Assembly: GCA_964419145.1 (NCBI GenBank)
Contig: CAYQOM010000011.1
Location: forward strand, 1-64,000
Reading direction: 5' to 3'
Origin: UBA2336 sp964419145
Lineage (GTDB): Bacteria; Bacteroidota; Bacteroidia; Cytophagales; Cyclobacteriaceae
Length of the DNA: 64,000 bases
Under the pieces are notes generated by a model. The model did not search any database. It was not told the origin of the DNA and worked only from the letters and a program-made list of their open reading frames with translations. Shown in pieces: positions 1 through 7,377 of this stretch. Within the stretch, counting starts at the first letter, position 1. Every line of letters begins with the position of its first letter. Made by a program: the position numbers and the translations under genes.

Positions 1-349
1 CCTTTTGTAATACAAAACGCGTTTGTGGCATGGGGCCTTCAAACGCATCCACCAACAACAAGCAACCATCGGCCATGTTAAGTACGCGTTCTACTTCGCC
101 ACCAAAATCACTGTGGCCCGGGGTATCAATAATGTTGATTTTATAGTCTTTATAGCGCACCGAAACGTTCTTCGCCAGGATGGTGATCCCGCGTTCGCGC
201 TCCAGTTCGTTGCTGTCCATAATGAGTTCGCCCGGGTTCTCATGGGCCTGGAACAAATGCCCGGCATGCAATAATTTATCTACCAGGGTAGTCTTACCGT
301 GGTCAACGTGAGCAATAATGGCGATGTTCCTGATTTTATTAACGTCCAT
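1..349 (-). CDS. typA: Ribosome-associated GTPase TypA/BipA, N-terminal part (truncated by window edge)
   Basis: The first 116 codons of a translational GTPase are read on the minus strand from an ATG at 347-349. The G1 motif DHGKTT is at residues 16-21, the G2-region RERGITI at 51-57 and the G3 motif DTPGH at 75-79. The initial sequence MDVNKIRNIAIIAHVDHG and the LERERGITILAKN stretch are typical of TypA/BipA rather than EF-G or LepA. TypA is a ribosome-binding GTPase linked to ribosome assembly and stress growth. The rest of the gene lies outside the window. A Bacteroidota-type -7 element lies about 60 bp upstream. Confidence 0.93.
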   Translation of the reverse strand, partial: MDVNKIRNIAIIAHVDHGKTTLVDKLLHAGHLFQAHENPGELIMDSNELERERGITILAKNVSVRYKDYKINIIDTPGHSDFGGEVERVLNMADGCLLLVDAFEGPMPQTRFVLQK

Positions 350-409
350 AAACCTTTGAATTCTGCTTGTTTTCTGCTTTTTACCCGTTCAGGGCTTTAT
401 TTAAGGGCG

Positions 410-439
410 CAAAGATACGCATGAAAACGCTAGGAATAA
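410..439 (-). promoter_or_regulatory. Candidate typA promoter
   Basis: On the minus strand TATCTTTG (410-417) fits the Bacteroidota -7 consensus TAnnTTTG exactly. A TTA lies 19 bases further upstream (437-439) where the consensus has TTG. The typA ATG is about 60 bp downstream. The match is by eye only. Confidence 0.5.
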
Positions 440-504
440 GGTGACGGTTCAAAGATTCTGACTAATCAGTTTTCTGGTTAACCTGCTGGTGATATAATTA
501 AGTA

Positions 505-692
505 AATCAACCACCCCTGGCCCCTCCTTTCCAAGGAGGGGAATGGTGAAGTATAACCTAATTTTCTTCGTGATTTTAGAAGGTTAGAGAGATAAAAAAA
601 ACTGTAATCAATTCACCTAATTAAAATCACCACACTAACTCTTCCCCTCCTGATTCAGGAGGGGTGGCCGAAGGCCGGGGTGGTAAAAATTC
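505..692. repeat. Intergenic palindromic repeat pair (copy of the module found inside the 2421-3935 gene)
   Basis: The 357-bp space between typA and the next gene holds no ORF that I support. It carries two related G/C-rich palindromic blocks in AT-rich sequence. Block A starts at 505 and contains a hairpin made of CCCCTCCTT and AAGGAGGGG. Block B (640-692) contains a CCCCTCCTG/CAGGAGGGG hairpin and the small palindrome GGCCGAAGGCC. Block B read in reverse resembles block A, so the pair forms a large imperfect inverted repeat like a MITE or REP doublet. The same A and B blocks occur three times inside the coding sequence at 2776-3151. Here A and B are separated by about 75 extra bases. Confidence 0.85.
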
Positions 693-706
693 CAATGAGA
701 TCATAC

Positions 707-1384
707 TCACTTGTCTTTTTCAAGCGCAGCTTCAATAAAAGTATGCAGTTCCTCCATGATGGCATCCGGATCAGTAAAATAGTGAACATGGACATTTCTT
801 TCATTGAACTGAGATAATAAGGCATAGTATTTATCCTCGCTGATCTTATACGTTTCCATCATGATTTTGGTGACGTCAGGATCGAGCACTACCTGCCGGT
901 AGGTTTGTGTTCGGTTATTCTCCCGGATATACTTCGCTAATTTTCTGCGGTCGCGCTCTTCACGCCAGAAGAAATAATCAATGGGTGACATTACCGCATC
1001 AAAAGCATCCATCTTTTTTGGCTCTGCCTTGGTTTGATCAATTACTTTGTTTGGATAAAGTCGTGTTGAACGCACTACAATATTGGCCAGCATCTGAACA
1101 TTTTCTTTCATCAGCACCATCATCACATCTTCCTGAAAAAGTAGCGGAAGCAACAAGGGCGTATATCCCAGGCTAGTAAAAATTAATGTATCGGTGGGGC
1201 GGGCTACGATTTGAAAGCTCCCATCCGGATCAGCAAAAATTCCGCGTGATGTATTCTTGATGGAAACATGAACATCAGGAATATTTTTCATACTCACCGA
1301 ATCCACCACAATACCCCGATAAAGCCGTTGCGAATAACCGGCAAACGAAATCAATAAACCACTGAAGATCAGGATTCGGAGCAC
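707..1384 (-). CDS. Exported carboxypeptidase-regulatory-like domain protein
   Basis: This is a 225-aa protein with an N-terminal signal peptide (cleavage likely after the Ser-Gln near residue 19). Residues 20-100 look like a CarboxypepD_reg/CarbopepD_reg_2 beta-sandwich: the VVDSVSMKNIPDVHVSIKNT and DPDGSFQI stretches match that family. The same fold precedes many TonB-dependent receptors, but no plug or barrel follows here. The C-terminal half is charged and helical and I do not recognise it. Likely periplasmic or outer-membrane associated, function unknown. A TAATTTTG -7-like element lies upstream at 1416-1423 on the minus strand. Confidence 0.8.
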   Translation of the reverse strand: MLRILIFSGLLISFAGYSQRLYRGIVVDSVSMKNIPDVHVSIKNTSRGIFADPDGSFQIVARPTDTLIFTSLGYTPLLLPLLFQEDVMMVLMKENVQMLANIVVRSTRLYPNKVIDQTKAEPKKMDAFDAVMSPIDYFFWREERDRRKLAKYIRENNRTQTYRQVVLDPDVTKIMMETYKISEDKYYALLSQFNERNVHVHYFTDPDAIMEELHTFIEAALEKDK

Positions 1385-1432
1385 AATCGGAATTTTAATA
1401 AGGATGACGCCTGAACAAAATTAGTTTCATCA

Positions 1433-2332
1433 TCACGAACGAAAACGTAAAAAGGTACCCATGGGTAAATCACGATTTTGGGTTGATTTTAGAAAGAACT
1501 CTCCGGATTCATATTGTTGATTCCCAAAATGTGTTTTAGCTACGTTTAGTCCCACCAACGCTGAAAGTCCAACCGCATACATGCTGAGAATGAAGAATCG
1601 ATTTTTCTCTTCCAGCAATTCGCTGCTCATGCGCACCAATTCATTTAGTTGTTCTTGTAAGGTCCACTTCTCCCCTTCCGGTCCGCGGCCATACGGTGGT
1701 GGATCCATGATAATCCCACTATACCTATTTCCACGCTTCACCTCGCGTCTTACAAACTTAAAGGCATCTTCATACACCCACCGAATGTCCGTTAACTGAT
1801 TCATCTGCATATTTTGATTGGCCCAGTTCAAACCTGGTCGTGAGGCATCAACATGTGTCACCTCTGCTCCAGCTGCGCGCGCTACTACGGAAGCAGCACC
1901 TGTATAGGCGAATAAATTCAGCACGCGCGTCCGATCGTTTTTCCAGGCCGTAATCGTGTCATAAATAAAATTCCAGTTTTCACCTTGTTCAGGGAAAATA
2001 CCCACGTGACCAAAACTGGTGAGCGCAAGCCGAAGGATTAATGTCAAGTCACCATATTCATAATTTACCTGCCAGCTTTCAGGCATTCCTTTGCTGCGCG
2101 TCCAACCGCCCTTCACCTCATCGCTAAACCGAAACTTATCTTTTTGTTCGCGATCAAATCGGGCATTAGCCATGTTGCTCCATTCCTTTTCAGACAAAAC
2201 CCTCGACCATATAGCCTGGGGTTCGGGCCGGATAAGCACATACTTTCCAAAGCGCTCAAGCTTCTGGCCCTCACCGGAGTCGATGAGTTCATAGTCTTTC
2301 CAGGAAGCGGGGTGAAGTAGTTTTACGTTCAA
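1433..2332 (-). CDS. Class I SAM-dependent rRNA methyltransferase, RlmI/RlmK-like
   Basis: This is a 299-aa Rossmann-fold methyltransferase. Motif I is LNLFAYTG at residues 138-145, an acidic ribose-binding Asp follows in THVDAS (159-164), and the catalytic-region motif DPPPYGRG is at 210-217. These are typical of the PF10672 group that includes the 23S rRNA m5C methyltransferase RlmI and related RlmK. It lacks the N-terminal PUA domain of E. coli RlmI, so the exact target base is not known. It is transcribed divergently from the DUF559-TrmH fusion gene across an 88-bp space, which puts two RNA methyltransferase genes side by side. Confidence 0.82.
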   Translation of the reverse strand: MNVKLLHPASWKDYELIDSGEGQKLERFGKYVLIRPEPQAIWSRVLSEKEWSNMANARFDREQKDKFRFSDEVKGGWTRSKGMPESWQVNYEYGDLTLILRLALTSFGHVGIFPEQGENWNFIYDTITAWKNDRTRVLNLFAYTGAASVVARAAGAEVTHVDASRPGLNWANQNMQMNQLTDIRWVYEDAFKFVRREVKRGNRYSGIIMDPPPYGRGPEGEKWTLQEQLNELVRMSSELLEEKNRFFILSMYAVGLSALVGLNVAKTHFGNQQYESGEFFLKSTQNRDLPMGTFLRFRS

Positions 2333-2420
2333 GGGCTAAGTATTCAAAGTTCTTGTAAAAATAGGAAGAAGCTATGATTTTGAAATTTAAACATGGAACT
2401 TTACATATCCTGAATCAAGC

Positions 2421-3935
2421 ATGGCGCGCACTCACAATAGAGGTCATTTAAAACAAACGCGAAAAGACTTGCGAAATAATGCGACAGCCGCAGAAGCTAC
2501 GCTTTGGAGATTTCTTCAAAAAAGTCAGTTGGATGGGCGCAAATTCAGAAGGCAGCATAGCATTGGTAACTATATTGTTGATTTTTATTGCCCGGAAGAA
2601 AAATTAGTAATTGAACTGGATGGAGAAGGTCATTTTCTCCAATCGGGATACGAATACGATCAGGAAAGAACAGCATATCTGCAATCATTAAATTTACGTA
2701 TACTTCGATTCGAGAATGAAGATGTGTTTAAAGCGACAGAATCTGTTTTGGATAAAATAAAATCTGTATTTCAAAAATCAACCACCCCTGGCCCCTCCTT
2801 TTCCAAGGAGGGGAATAGCACTGTGAAGCAGAACCTAAACTTGCCAAATGATTCAGAAGACATGGCAGAAAATCAACTTGATAAAAATTCAAACGTCATT
2901 AACCAAGACATTAAAAAATCAACCACCCCTAACCCCTCCTTTTCCAAGGAGGGGAATAGTGAAGTGAAGCCCAACCCAAATTCCTCCTCCGAATCAAAAG
3001 CGGTGACTGAAAGTCTGGATGGTAATCAAAATACTAAATCAATCTCCACTAATTTCTCTTCTTCCAAGAAGGGAAATAGTAAAATTAAGCACAATCCAAA
3101 TTCCCCTCCTGATACAGGAGGGGTGGCCGAAGGCCGGGGTAGTAAAAATTCACACTTTAAAATTACCAGCACGCAAAACCCAAAAATAAAAAGTCTGCTT
3201 GCGCTTGAGAAACCACGGGAACGAAGAAAACAGCAGCTTTTTATCATTGAGGGAAAAAAGGAAATCCAGTTTGCACTGGAGGCCGGGTATAAAATCGGCA
3301 ACTTGTTTTTTTGTGATGAGTTGATCGCGCCAACTGAACTGACCTCCATCGGTATTCAGGATAAACTGCTCATTCCGATTTCGAAGGATGTGTTTGACAA
3401 AATTGCCATTCGCGAAAACTCAGGAGGTGTTATTGCGGTTGCAGAAATGAAAGTTCATGGTCTTGAGCAAATCAAACTTGGCGCAACACCCCTCGTACTT
3501 ATATTAGAGGCCGTTGAAAAGCCGGGAAACCTCGGGGCCATTCTTCGTACAGCCGATGCCGCAGGTGTTGATGCGGTAATCTGTTGCGATCCACAAACGG
3601 ATTTTTATAACCCCAACGTTATCCGTTCCAGTTTAGGTTGTGTATTTACCAAACAAATTGCACAATCGAGCAGTGAAGAAACCATTTCTTGGCTAAAGAA
3701 AAACTCCATTAACATTTACTGCACCTACCTGAAAGCATCCAAACCCTATGATCAAACTGATTTTACAAAACCTTGTGCCATTGTGATGGGCACTGAGGCA
3801 ACCGGATTGTCGGATGTATGGGTTAAGAATTCAACTGCCAACATCATCATACCCATGCAGGGAAAAATTGATTCGATGAATGTTTCCACTTCGTGTGCGG
3901 TGGTGGTGTTTGAGGCCAGGCGACAGCGCGGGTAA
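2421..3935 (+). CDS. DUF559 endonuclease domain fused to TrmH/SpoU RNA methyltransferase through a repeat-derived linker
   Basis: This 504-aa protein has three parts. Residues 1-118 form a DUF559 (PF04480, PD-(D/E)xK, Vsr-like) domain with Asp54 in IVDFYCPEE and Glu65/Asp67 in VIELDGEGH, preceded by the usual ATAAEATLWRFL and GRKFRRQHSIGNYIVDF segments. Residues 119-244 are low-complexity and encoded by three tandem copies of a 115-bp palindromic repeat module (2776-3151). Residues 245-504 are a SpoU-family 2'-O-ribose methyltransferase: substrate-binding N-part (LFIIEGKKEIQFALEAG), then the knot motifs EKPGNLGAILRTADAAG, VMGTEATGLS and IPMQGKIDSMNVSTS. The methyltransferase has no ATG near its expected start, so it must be made as a fusion, from the in-frame ATG in the linker (residue 147), or from a GTG at 3123. 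No stop codon interrupts the linker. Confidence 0.88.
   Translation: MARTHNRGHLKQTRKDLRNNATAAEATLWRFLQKSQLDGRKFRRQHSIGNYIVDFYCPEEKLVIELDGEGHFLQSGYEYDQERTAYLQSLNLRILRFENEDVFKATESVLDKIKSVFQKSTTPGPSFSKEGNSTVKQNLNLPNDSEDMAENQLDKNSNVINQDIKKSTTPNPSFSKEGNSEVKPNPNSSSESKAVTESLDGNQNTKSISTNFSSSKKGNSKIKHNPNSPPDTGGVAEGRGSKNSHFKITSTQNPKIKSLLALEKPRERRKQQLFIIEGKKEIQFALEAGYKIGNLFFCDELIAPTELTSIGIQDKLLIPISKDVFDKIAIRENSGGVIAVAEMKVHGLEQIKLGATPLVLILEAVEKPGNLGAILRTADAAGVDAVICCDPQTDFYNPNVIRSSLGCVFTKQIAQSSSEETISWLKKNSINIYCTYLKASKPYDQTDFTKPCAIVMGTEATGLSDVWVKNSTANIIIPMQGKIDSMNVSTSCAVVVFEARRQRG
2776..3151. repeat. Three in-frame 115-bp palindromic modules inside the coding sequence
   Basis: Module copies span 2776-2890, 2917-3031 and 3037-3151, each exactly 115 bp, with spacers of 26 and 5 bp that restore the same reading phase. 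Each has an A block (hairpin CCCCTCC...GGAGGGG) and a 53-bp B block. In copy 1 A is intact and B is degraded (2838-2890); in copy 2 A is intact and B degraded (2979-3031); in copy 3 A is degraded and B (3099-3151) intact. Protein-level alignment still shows ancestry: STTPNPSFSKEGN for A and SPPDTGGVAEGRGSKNS for B, against LPNDSEDMAENQLDKNS and SSSESKAVTESLDGNQN in the degraded copies. The blocks match the intergenic pair at 505-692. Confidence 0.9.
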
Positions 3936-3947
3936 AGGAACTACTGA

Positions 3948-4049
3948 TTAGTCATCACCAAATATTCTGGGAATTAATTTATTCAATACTAAAATCAACC
4001 CAACCGTGATCAGGGTTGTCCAGAACATCATCATAGCAAAAGCAGCCAT
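3948..4049 (-). CDS. 33-aa membrane miniprotein
   Basis: A short ORF runs from an ATG at 4047-4049 to TAA at 3948-3950. It encodes a single hydrophobic helix: MAAFAMMMFWTTLITVGLI, then LVLNKLIPRIFGDD. An A/G-rich stretch (AAAGAAGAAGG) precedes the ATG. It sits between the Usp-like gene (same strand, starts at 4755, stop at 4078) and the convergent fusion gene. Size and build resemble small single-helix transporter subunits such as the MetS-like partners of NSS symporters, but there is no transporter next to it and I cannot assign a family. It may be a real small gene or a chance hydrophobic ORF. Confidence 0.5.
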   Translation of the reverse strand: MAAFAMMMFWTTLITVGLILVLNKLIPRIFGDD

Positions 4050-4077
4050 CCTTCTTCTTTAAATCAAGCAATAAATT

Positions 4078-4755
4078 TTAATTATACTGAATGCTCCCTG
4101 GTGGTATGCCCAATCTGGTAGCCAACAATTGCTGCGCCACAATTCCCCGCTGTGAAATCAGAAATGTTGAATTCTTTCCGGGTAAATCAGATCTGATAAT
4201 CGGCATATTAGGGAGATGCACAGAGGTTTCTCGCTCATCGCGACTATTTATTAATTTCTGCCAATTGTTGTTTTGAGTTGTATTAACCTTCCTTTTCCCT
4301 GCAGCAAAAATCAACTGCCCATCCAATTGTGATCTTCTCTTATCAGGTGCGCAAACCAACTGACTACTGGACTTTACAAGAAACGAGAAAACCTGCTTGT
4401 TGATCCATGCATTATCCAAATAAAAGGATTGCAAAATCACAGTAAGATTGATGCTGTAATGATCAAGGATATTGCGCAAAATGGGATTGGTTACTCCAAC
4501 CTGATGATGGATGTGAAAAGTGGAATTTGGCAAAGTTTCCGTGAAGTGCCGACAGCATTCCAACACGTGTCGTTTTTCTTCAGGTAATTCATCAACCGAC
4601 CATGCTGAAAATAACATGTCCGCTATTCCAAAAGGCATTTCTGAAACCAAGAGCAACACTACCTTTGTGCGTTCGTGGCGCGAATAATCCAACAACATTT
4701 TAAGCGCTGTAAGCGTATCGGGCTCTAGTGTGGTGGGAATGAGTATATTCTTCAT
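4078..4755 (-). CDS. Universal stress protein-like protein
   Basis: This 225-aa protein starts MKNILIPTTLEPDTLTALKM, the usual first strand and helix of a Usp-fold (nucleotide-binding alpha/beta) domain, and continues with VVLLLVSEMPFG and a second strand-helix series. The C-terminal half is less regular, and the ATP-binding G-x2-G-x9-G motif of many Usp proteins is not evident, so nucleotide binding is doubtful. It lies 102 bp downstream of an OmpR-type response regulator on the same strand and may be part of that regulon or operon. Cytoplasmic, specific role unknown. Confidence 0.65.
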   Translation of the reverse strand: MKNILIPTTLEPDTLTALKMLLDYSRHERTKVVLLLVSEMPFGIADMLFSAWSVDELPEEKRHVLECCRHFTETLPNSTFHIHHQVGVTNPILRNILDHYSINLTVILQSFYLDNAWINKQVFSFLVKSSSQLVCAPDKRRSQLDGQLIFAAGKRKVNTTQNNNWQKLINSRDERETSVHLPNMPIIRSDLPGKNSTFLISQRGIVAQQLLATRLGIPPGSIQYN

Positions 4756-4857
4756 CGGCTGGATTTAAGTGAGAACACATCTCTTAAACCTCAGCAGGAT
4801 TAACGTAACCTTAATGCTACATTAGAATTTTATAAGAATTGGAGTATCAACCTGAGC

Positions 4858-5541
4858 TCAGCCCTCATCATCCCGGAGAACATACCCCAATCCCTTAATG
4901 GTGTGAATTAGTTTTCTGGGGTGCGGTCTATCAATCTTCTTTCGCAGATACGTGATGTACACATCGACCACATTCGTATTCATGTCAAAGTGAATATCCC
5001 AAACACTTTCCAGAATCTGATTACGTGAAACAACAATTCCGGCATTTCGGGCAAGAAAATCCAACAATTTAAATTCAAGCGCTGTAAGACGCACCAGTTG
5101 CCCGCCTCGTTGTACCGATTTGGAAACCCGATCGATTGTCAGATCGGCTACGGTAATGATGTGGTGCTTCTGATCGGTGTAATTGCTTCGCCTGATCAAT
5201 GCCCGAACACGAGCCTCGAGTTCAGAGAATTTAAAAGGTTTTACCAGGTAGTCATCAGCTCCCGTATCAAGCCCGGTAACAATGTTCTCGCTGGAACCTA
5301 AACCGGTAAGCAGCATAACGGGCACAACATCCCCACCAGCCCTAATCCTCCGGCAGACTTCAAGTCCATTTACTTCAGGCAACATAATGTCGAGAATAAC
5401 CGCATCGAAATTGTGCTGCCTAAGCATTTGCAAAGCCGTATTACCGTCCATGGCTACGCTTACACTTACATGGTGCTCCGCAAACCCCTTACGCATCATG
5501 GCCAACAAGCTTGGCTCATCTTCAACTACCAATAGTTTCAT
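4858..5541 (-). CDS. OmpR/PhoB-family response regulator
   Basis: This 227-aa protein has a receiver domain with the acidic pocket near Glu7-Asp8, phospho-acceptor Asp51 in AVILDIMLPE, Thr79 in LLTG and Lys101 in YLVKPF. A winged-helix DNA-binding domain follows (about 130-225) with the LTALEFKLLDFLARN, DVYITYLRKKID and IHTIKGLGYVLR stretches of OmpR/PhoB regulators. No histidine kinase gene is next to it, so its partner must be elsewhere. It is followed on the same strand by the Usp-like gene. Confidence 0.93.
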   Translation of the reverse strand: MKLLVVEDEPSLLAMMRKGFAEHHVSVSVAMDGNTALQMLRQHNFDAVILDIMLPEVNGLEVCRRIRAGGDVVPVMLLTGLGSSENIVTGLDTGADDYLVKPFKFSELEARVRALIRRSNYTDQKHHIITVADLTIDRVSKSVQRGGQLVRLTALEFKLLDFLARNAGIVVSRNQILESVWDIHFDMNTNVVDVYITYLRKKIDRPHPRKLIHTIKGLGYVLRDDEG

Positions 5542-5655
5542 TGCATCAGTTTACAGGCAAAACAACCGGATGAAAAAATAGTTTTAATGCGATACCCACT
5601 CATTTGATGTAGGAAAATACAACTTTCTCAATCCAGAAGCCAACTAAAAAAACAA

Positions 5656-6237
5656 CTATTGATTGTCGACTATGTAATTCAGTTCAGTCACCCCGCTGCT
5701 GAATTGCCGGGTTGATAATAGGTGAAGCTTAATTTTATCATTGATGTTTGTAAACAATGGAATGCCCTTCCCCAATATAATTGGATTAACAAATAGCCAG
5801 TATCCGTCAATCAAGTTCAGCTGAATAAGTGAATGCGTGGCTGTGGGGCTACCAAAAAGCAAGATGTCGTTGCCGGGTTGATGTTTTATTTCATTTATTC
5901 TATCCGAAAGGTTATCACTGACAATTTTTGTATTAGCCGAAGCAGCCTCCTTTATTGTTCTGGACAAAACAACCTTATTAACATTGTTATACCACTTTGA
6001 ATGCTCCATATCGTGCTTTGTGGCAGTAGGCTTATTTCCGGCAGTAGGCCAGTAACTTTCCATCATCTGGTACGTTACCCGCCCATACAGTGCCGTATCA
6101 CCTTCGCTTATCCGCTTACCCACATAATCAAAAAGTTCTTCATCAACTTTAGCCCAATTAAGTTCCCCGTTCGGCCCTGCTACAAAACCGTCAAGCGATA
6201 TGTGCATAAATGAAATTACCTTCCTCATACGATTCAT
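5656..6237 (-). CDS. Dihydrofolate reductase-family protein (RibD C-terminal-like)
   Basis: This 193-aa protein matches the RibD_C/DHFR-like fold: KVISFMHISLDGFVAGPNGE at the start, LYGRVTYQMMESYWP in the middle, VVLSRTI, then DILLFGSPTATHSLIQLNLID and VNPIILGKGIPLF near the end. Such proteins are NAD(P)H-dependent reductases of unassigned substrate, commonly found in Bacteroidota. The ATG overlaps the stop of the upstream DUF4199 gene as ATGA (6234-6237), which supports this start and translational coupling. It is the last gene of a three-gene run that begins with a LuxR-type regulator at 7305. Confidence 0.88.
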   Translation of the reverse strand: MNRMRKVISFMHISLDGFVAGPNGELNWAKVDEELFDYVGKRISEGDTALYGRVTYQMMESYWPTAGNKPTATKHDMEHSKWYNNVNKVVLSRTIKEAASANTKIVSDNLSDRINEIKHQPGNDILLFGSPTATHSLIQLNLIDGYWLFVNPIILGKGIPLFTNINDKIKLHLLSTRQFSSGVTELNYIVDNQ

Positions 6238-6767
6238 GACGGCAAAATTTCCCGCTTCTTTAAAATACCTGCGCTAACAAGAGTAATAATTAACCCGACC
6301 GGTAATATCTCTGTTAAGGTAAATCCAAACCGTACGAAGAAGTTGCTCTTATAATTATCAGCCATTTCTTGCTGTTCAACACGAGCTTGATTCAACTCTG
6401 CATCAGTGGCACCACCTTCTTTCATGGCATCAAGTTGATGTTGCTGCCAAACTTCCATAAAGTCACTATCCGTAAGGGTGTAATATCCTTCCCATGTGAG
6501 TGCATACATAACCGAGGCAATTATCGTAATTAAAATACCTACCTTAAACGCAGTACCGAATGTGATCACTCCCTTTAAATACTGATCCCGGTAGGACTTA
6601 ATAGCAAAAAAAATTAAGGACAACGCAATGATCATGGTGGTAAAACCCACGTACACACCATTATCCATATTCAGTATCCCCTTTTCAAAAAGAGGCTGCT
6701 GAACCAATAGCATCACGGAAACAATGACTCCTGAAATGAGTCCATAAGTAAGGATTATCTTTTTCAT
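6234..6767 (-). CDS. DUF4199 membrane protein
   Basis: From the ATG at 6765-6767 the protein has 177 aa, beginning MKKIILTYGLISGVIVSVML; an upstream in-frame start at 6791 would add eight residues (MFWGKKNS) and is less likely because the hydrophobic helix then starts late. Four transmembrane segments are visible (about 7-23, 36-54, 68-88 and 148-168) with a charged region between the third and fourth. This is the DUF4199 pattern, a Bacteroidota family without a known function. It overlaps the following reductase gene by four bases and follows the LuxR-type gene by about 105 bp. Confidence 0.85.
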   Translation of the reverse strand: MKKIILTYGLISGVIVSVMLLVQQPLFEKGILNMDNGVYVGFTTMIIALSLIFFAIKSYRDQYLKGVITFGTAFKVGILITIIASVMYALTWEGYYTLTDSDFMEVWQQHQLDAMKEGGATDAELNQARVEQQEMADNYKSNFFVRFGFTLTEILPVGLIITLVSAGILKKREILPS

Positions 6768-6873
6768 AGAATTTTTTTTGCCCCAAAACAACCGTTTCAG
6801 GCTGTAAAATCCCTCACCCGAAAGGATGATTTGAAGTTAAGTTAGGAGAAATCCTTCGAAAGGGGGAGATGTT

Positions 6874-7305
6874 TCAAGGAATAAGTTGAAGTTCCTTGGC
6901 GCGCTGGATGGCCTGGGTGCGTCTTTTGGCATCCAGTTTTGCAAAAAGATTTGCCGTATGTGTTTTTACCGTATTTAACGACACAAAAAGTTTATCAGCA
7001 ATTTCCTGGTTGGTCAGGCCTTTGGCCATCAATTCCAGCACCTCATACTCGCGTTTGCTGATACCGGTTTCAGTTAAAATCTTCTCATTCAATTTAAATT
7101 CACCGGCCTGAGGTGTTACATACACTTTCTTCTTCCGGGTAATTTTCTGCCCCATCCAAATACCCAGTATGGTAAACAACACCCCAATAATGCCGATGTA
7201 AATTTCTGCGGAAAGTTGACGGAAGAGAAAACGGTATTCCAACATTTTCAGAAGAAATACCGCCAATGCCAGAACAAAGCCATAAATAAAAATTGTCCGT
7301 CTCAT
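6874..7305 (-). CDS. Membrane-anchored LuxR-type transcriptional regulator
   Basis: This 143-aa protein has two N-terminal hydrophobic segments (about residues 5-20 and 35-51) followed by a basic stretch (KITRKKK) and a C-terminal LuxR/FixJ helix-turn-helix: ISKREYEVLELMAKGLTNQE, IADKLFVSLNTVKTHTANLF, AKLDAKRRTQAIQRA. No receiver or ligand-binding domain is present, so any signal would have to come through the membrane segments. It heads a run with a DUF4199 membrane protein and a reductase. A perfect 12-bp inverted repeat lies 11 bp upstream of its ATG and could be its operator. Confidence 0.88.
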   Translation of the reverse strand: MRRTIFIYGFVLALAVFLLKMLEYRFLFRQLSAEIYIGIIGVLFTILGIWMGQKITRKKKVYVTPQAGEFKLNEKILTETGISKREYEVLELMAKGLTNQEIADKLFVSLNTVKTHTANLFAKLDAKRRTQAIQRAKELQLIP

Positions 7306-7315
7306 GACTGTACCG

Positions 7316-7350
7316 AATGGAGAACAAACTTATTAACCTTGTTCTCCATT
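7316..7350. promoter_or_regulatory. 12-bp perfect inverted repeat upstream of the LuxR-type gene
   Basis: AATGGAGAACAA (7316-7327) and TTGTTCTCCATT (7339-7350) are exact reverse complements separated by 11 bases. The element ends 11 bp before the start codon of the LuxR-type gene. It has no T-run after it in either direction, so an operator is more likely than a terminator. Confidence 0.55.
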
Positions 7351-7377
7351 TCCAGCTTGGTGTTTAATTATCTTCTA

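Noticed and set aside
23..274. Plus-strand ORF of 83 aa
   Set aside because: It lies antisense to the clear typA frame, which has GTPase motifs.
505..692. CRISPR-like repeat array
   Set aside because: The blocks are inverted relatives of each other, not regularly spaced direct repeats, and there are no cas genes.
2776..3151. Frameshifted or pseudogene region between nuclease and methyltransferase
   Set aside because: The frame is open throughout, all modules share one phase, and both flanking domains are intact.
3026..3349. Minus-strand ORF of 107 aa
   Set aside because: It is antisense to the repeat linker and methyltransferase start, with no family resemblance.
3948..4049. MetS-type small subunit of the NSS transporter at 19634
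   Set aside because: It is 15 kb away and the sequence similarity is only in hydrophobicity, so I do not name it so.
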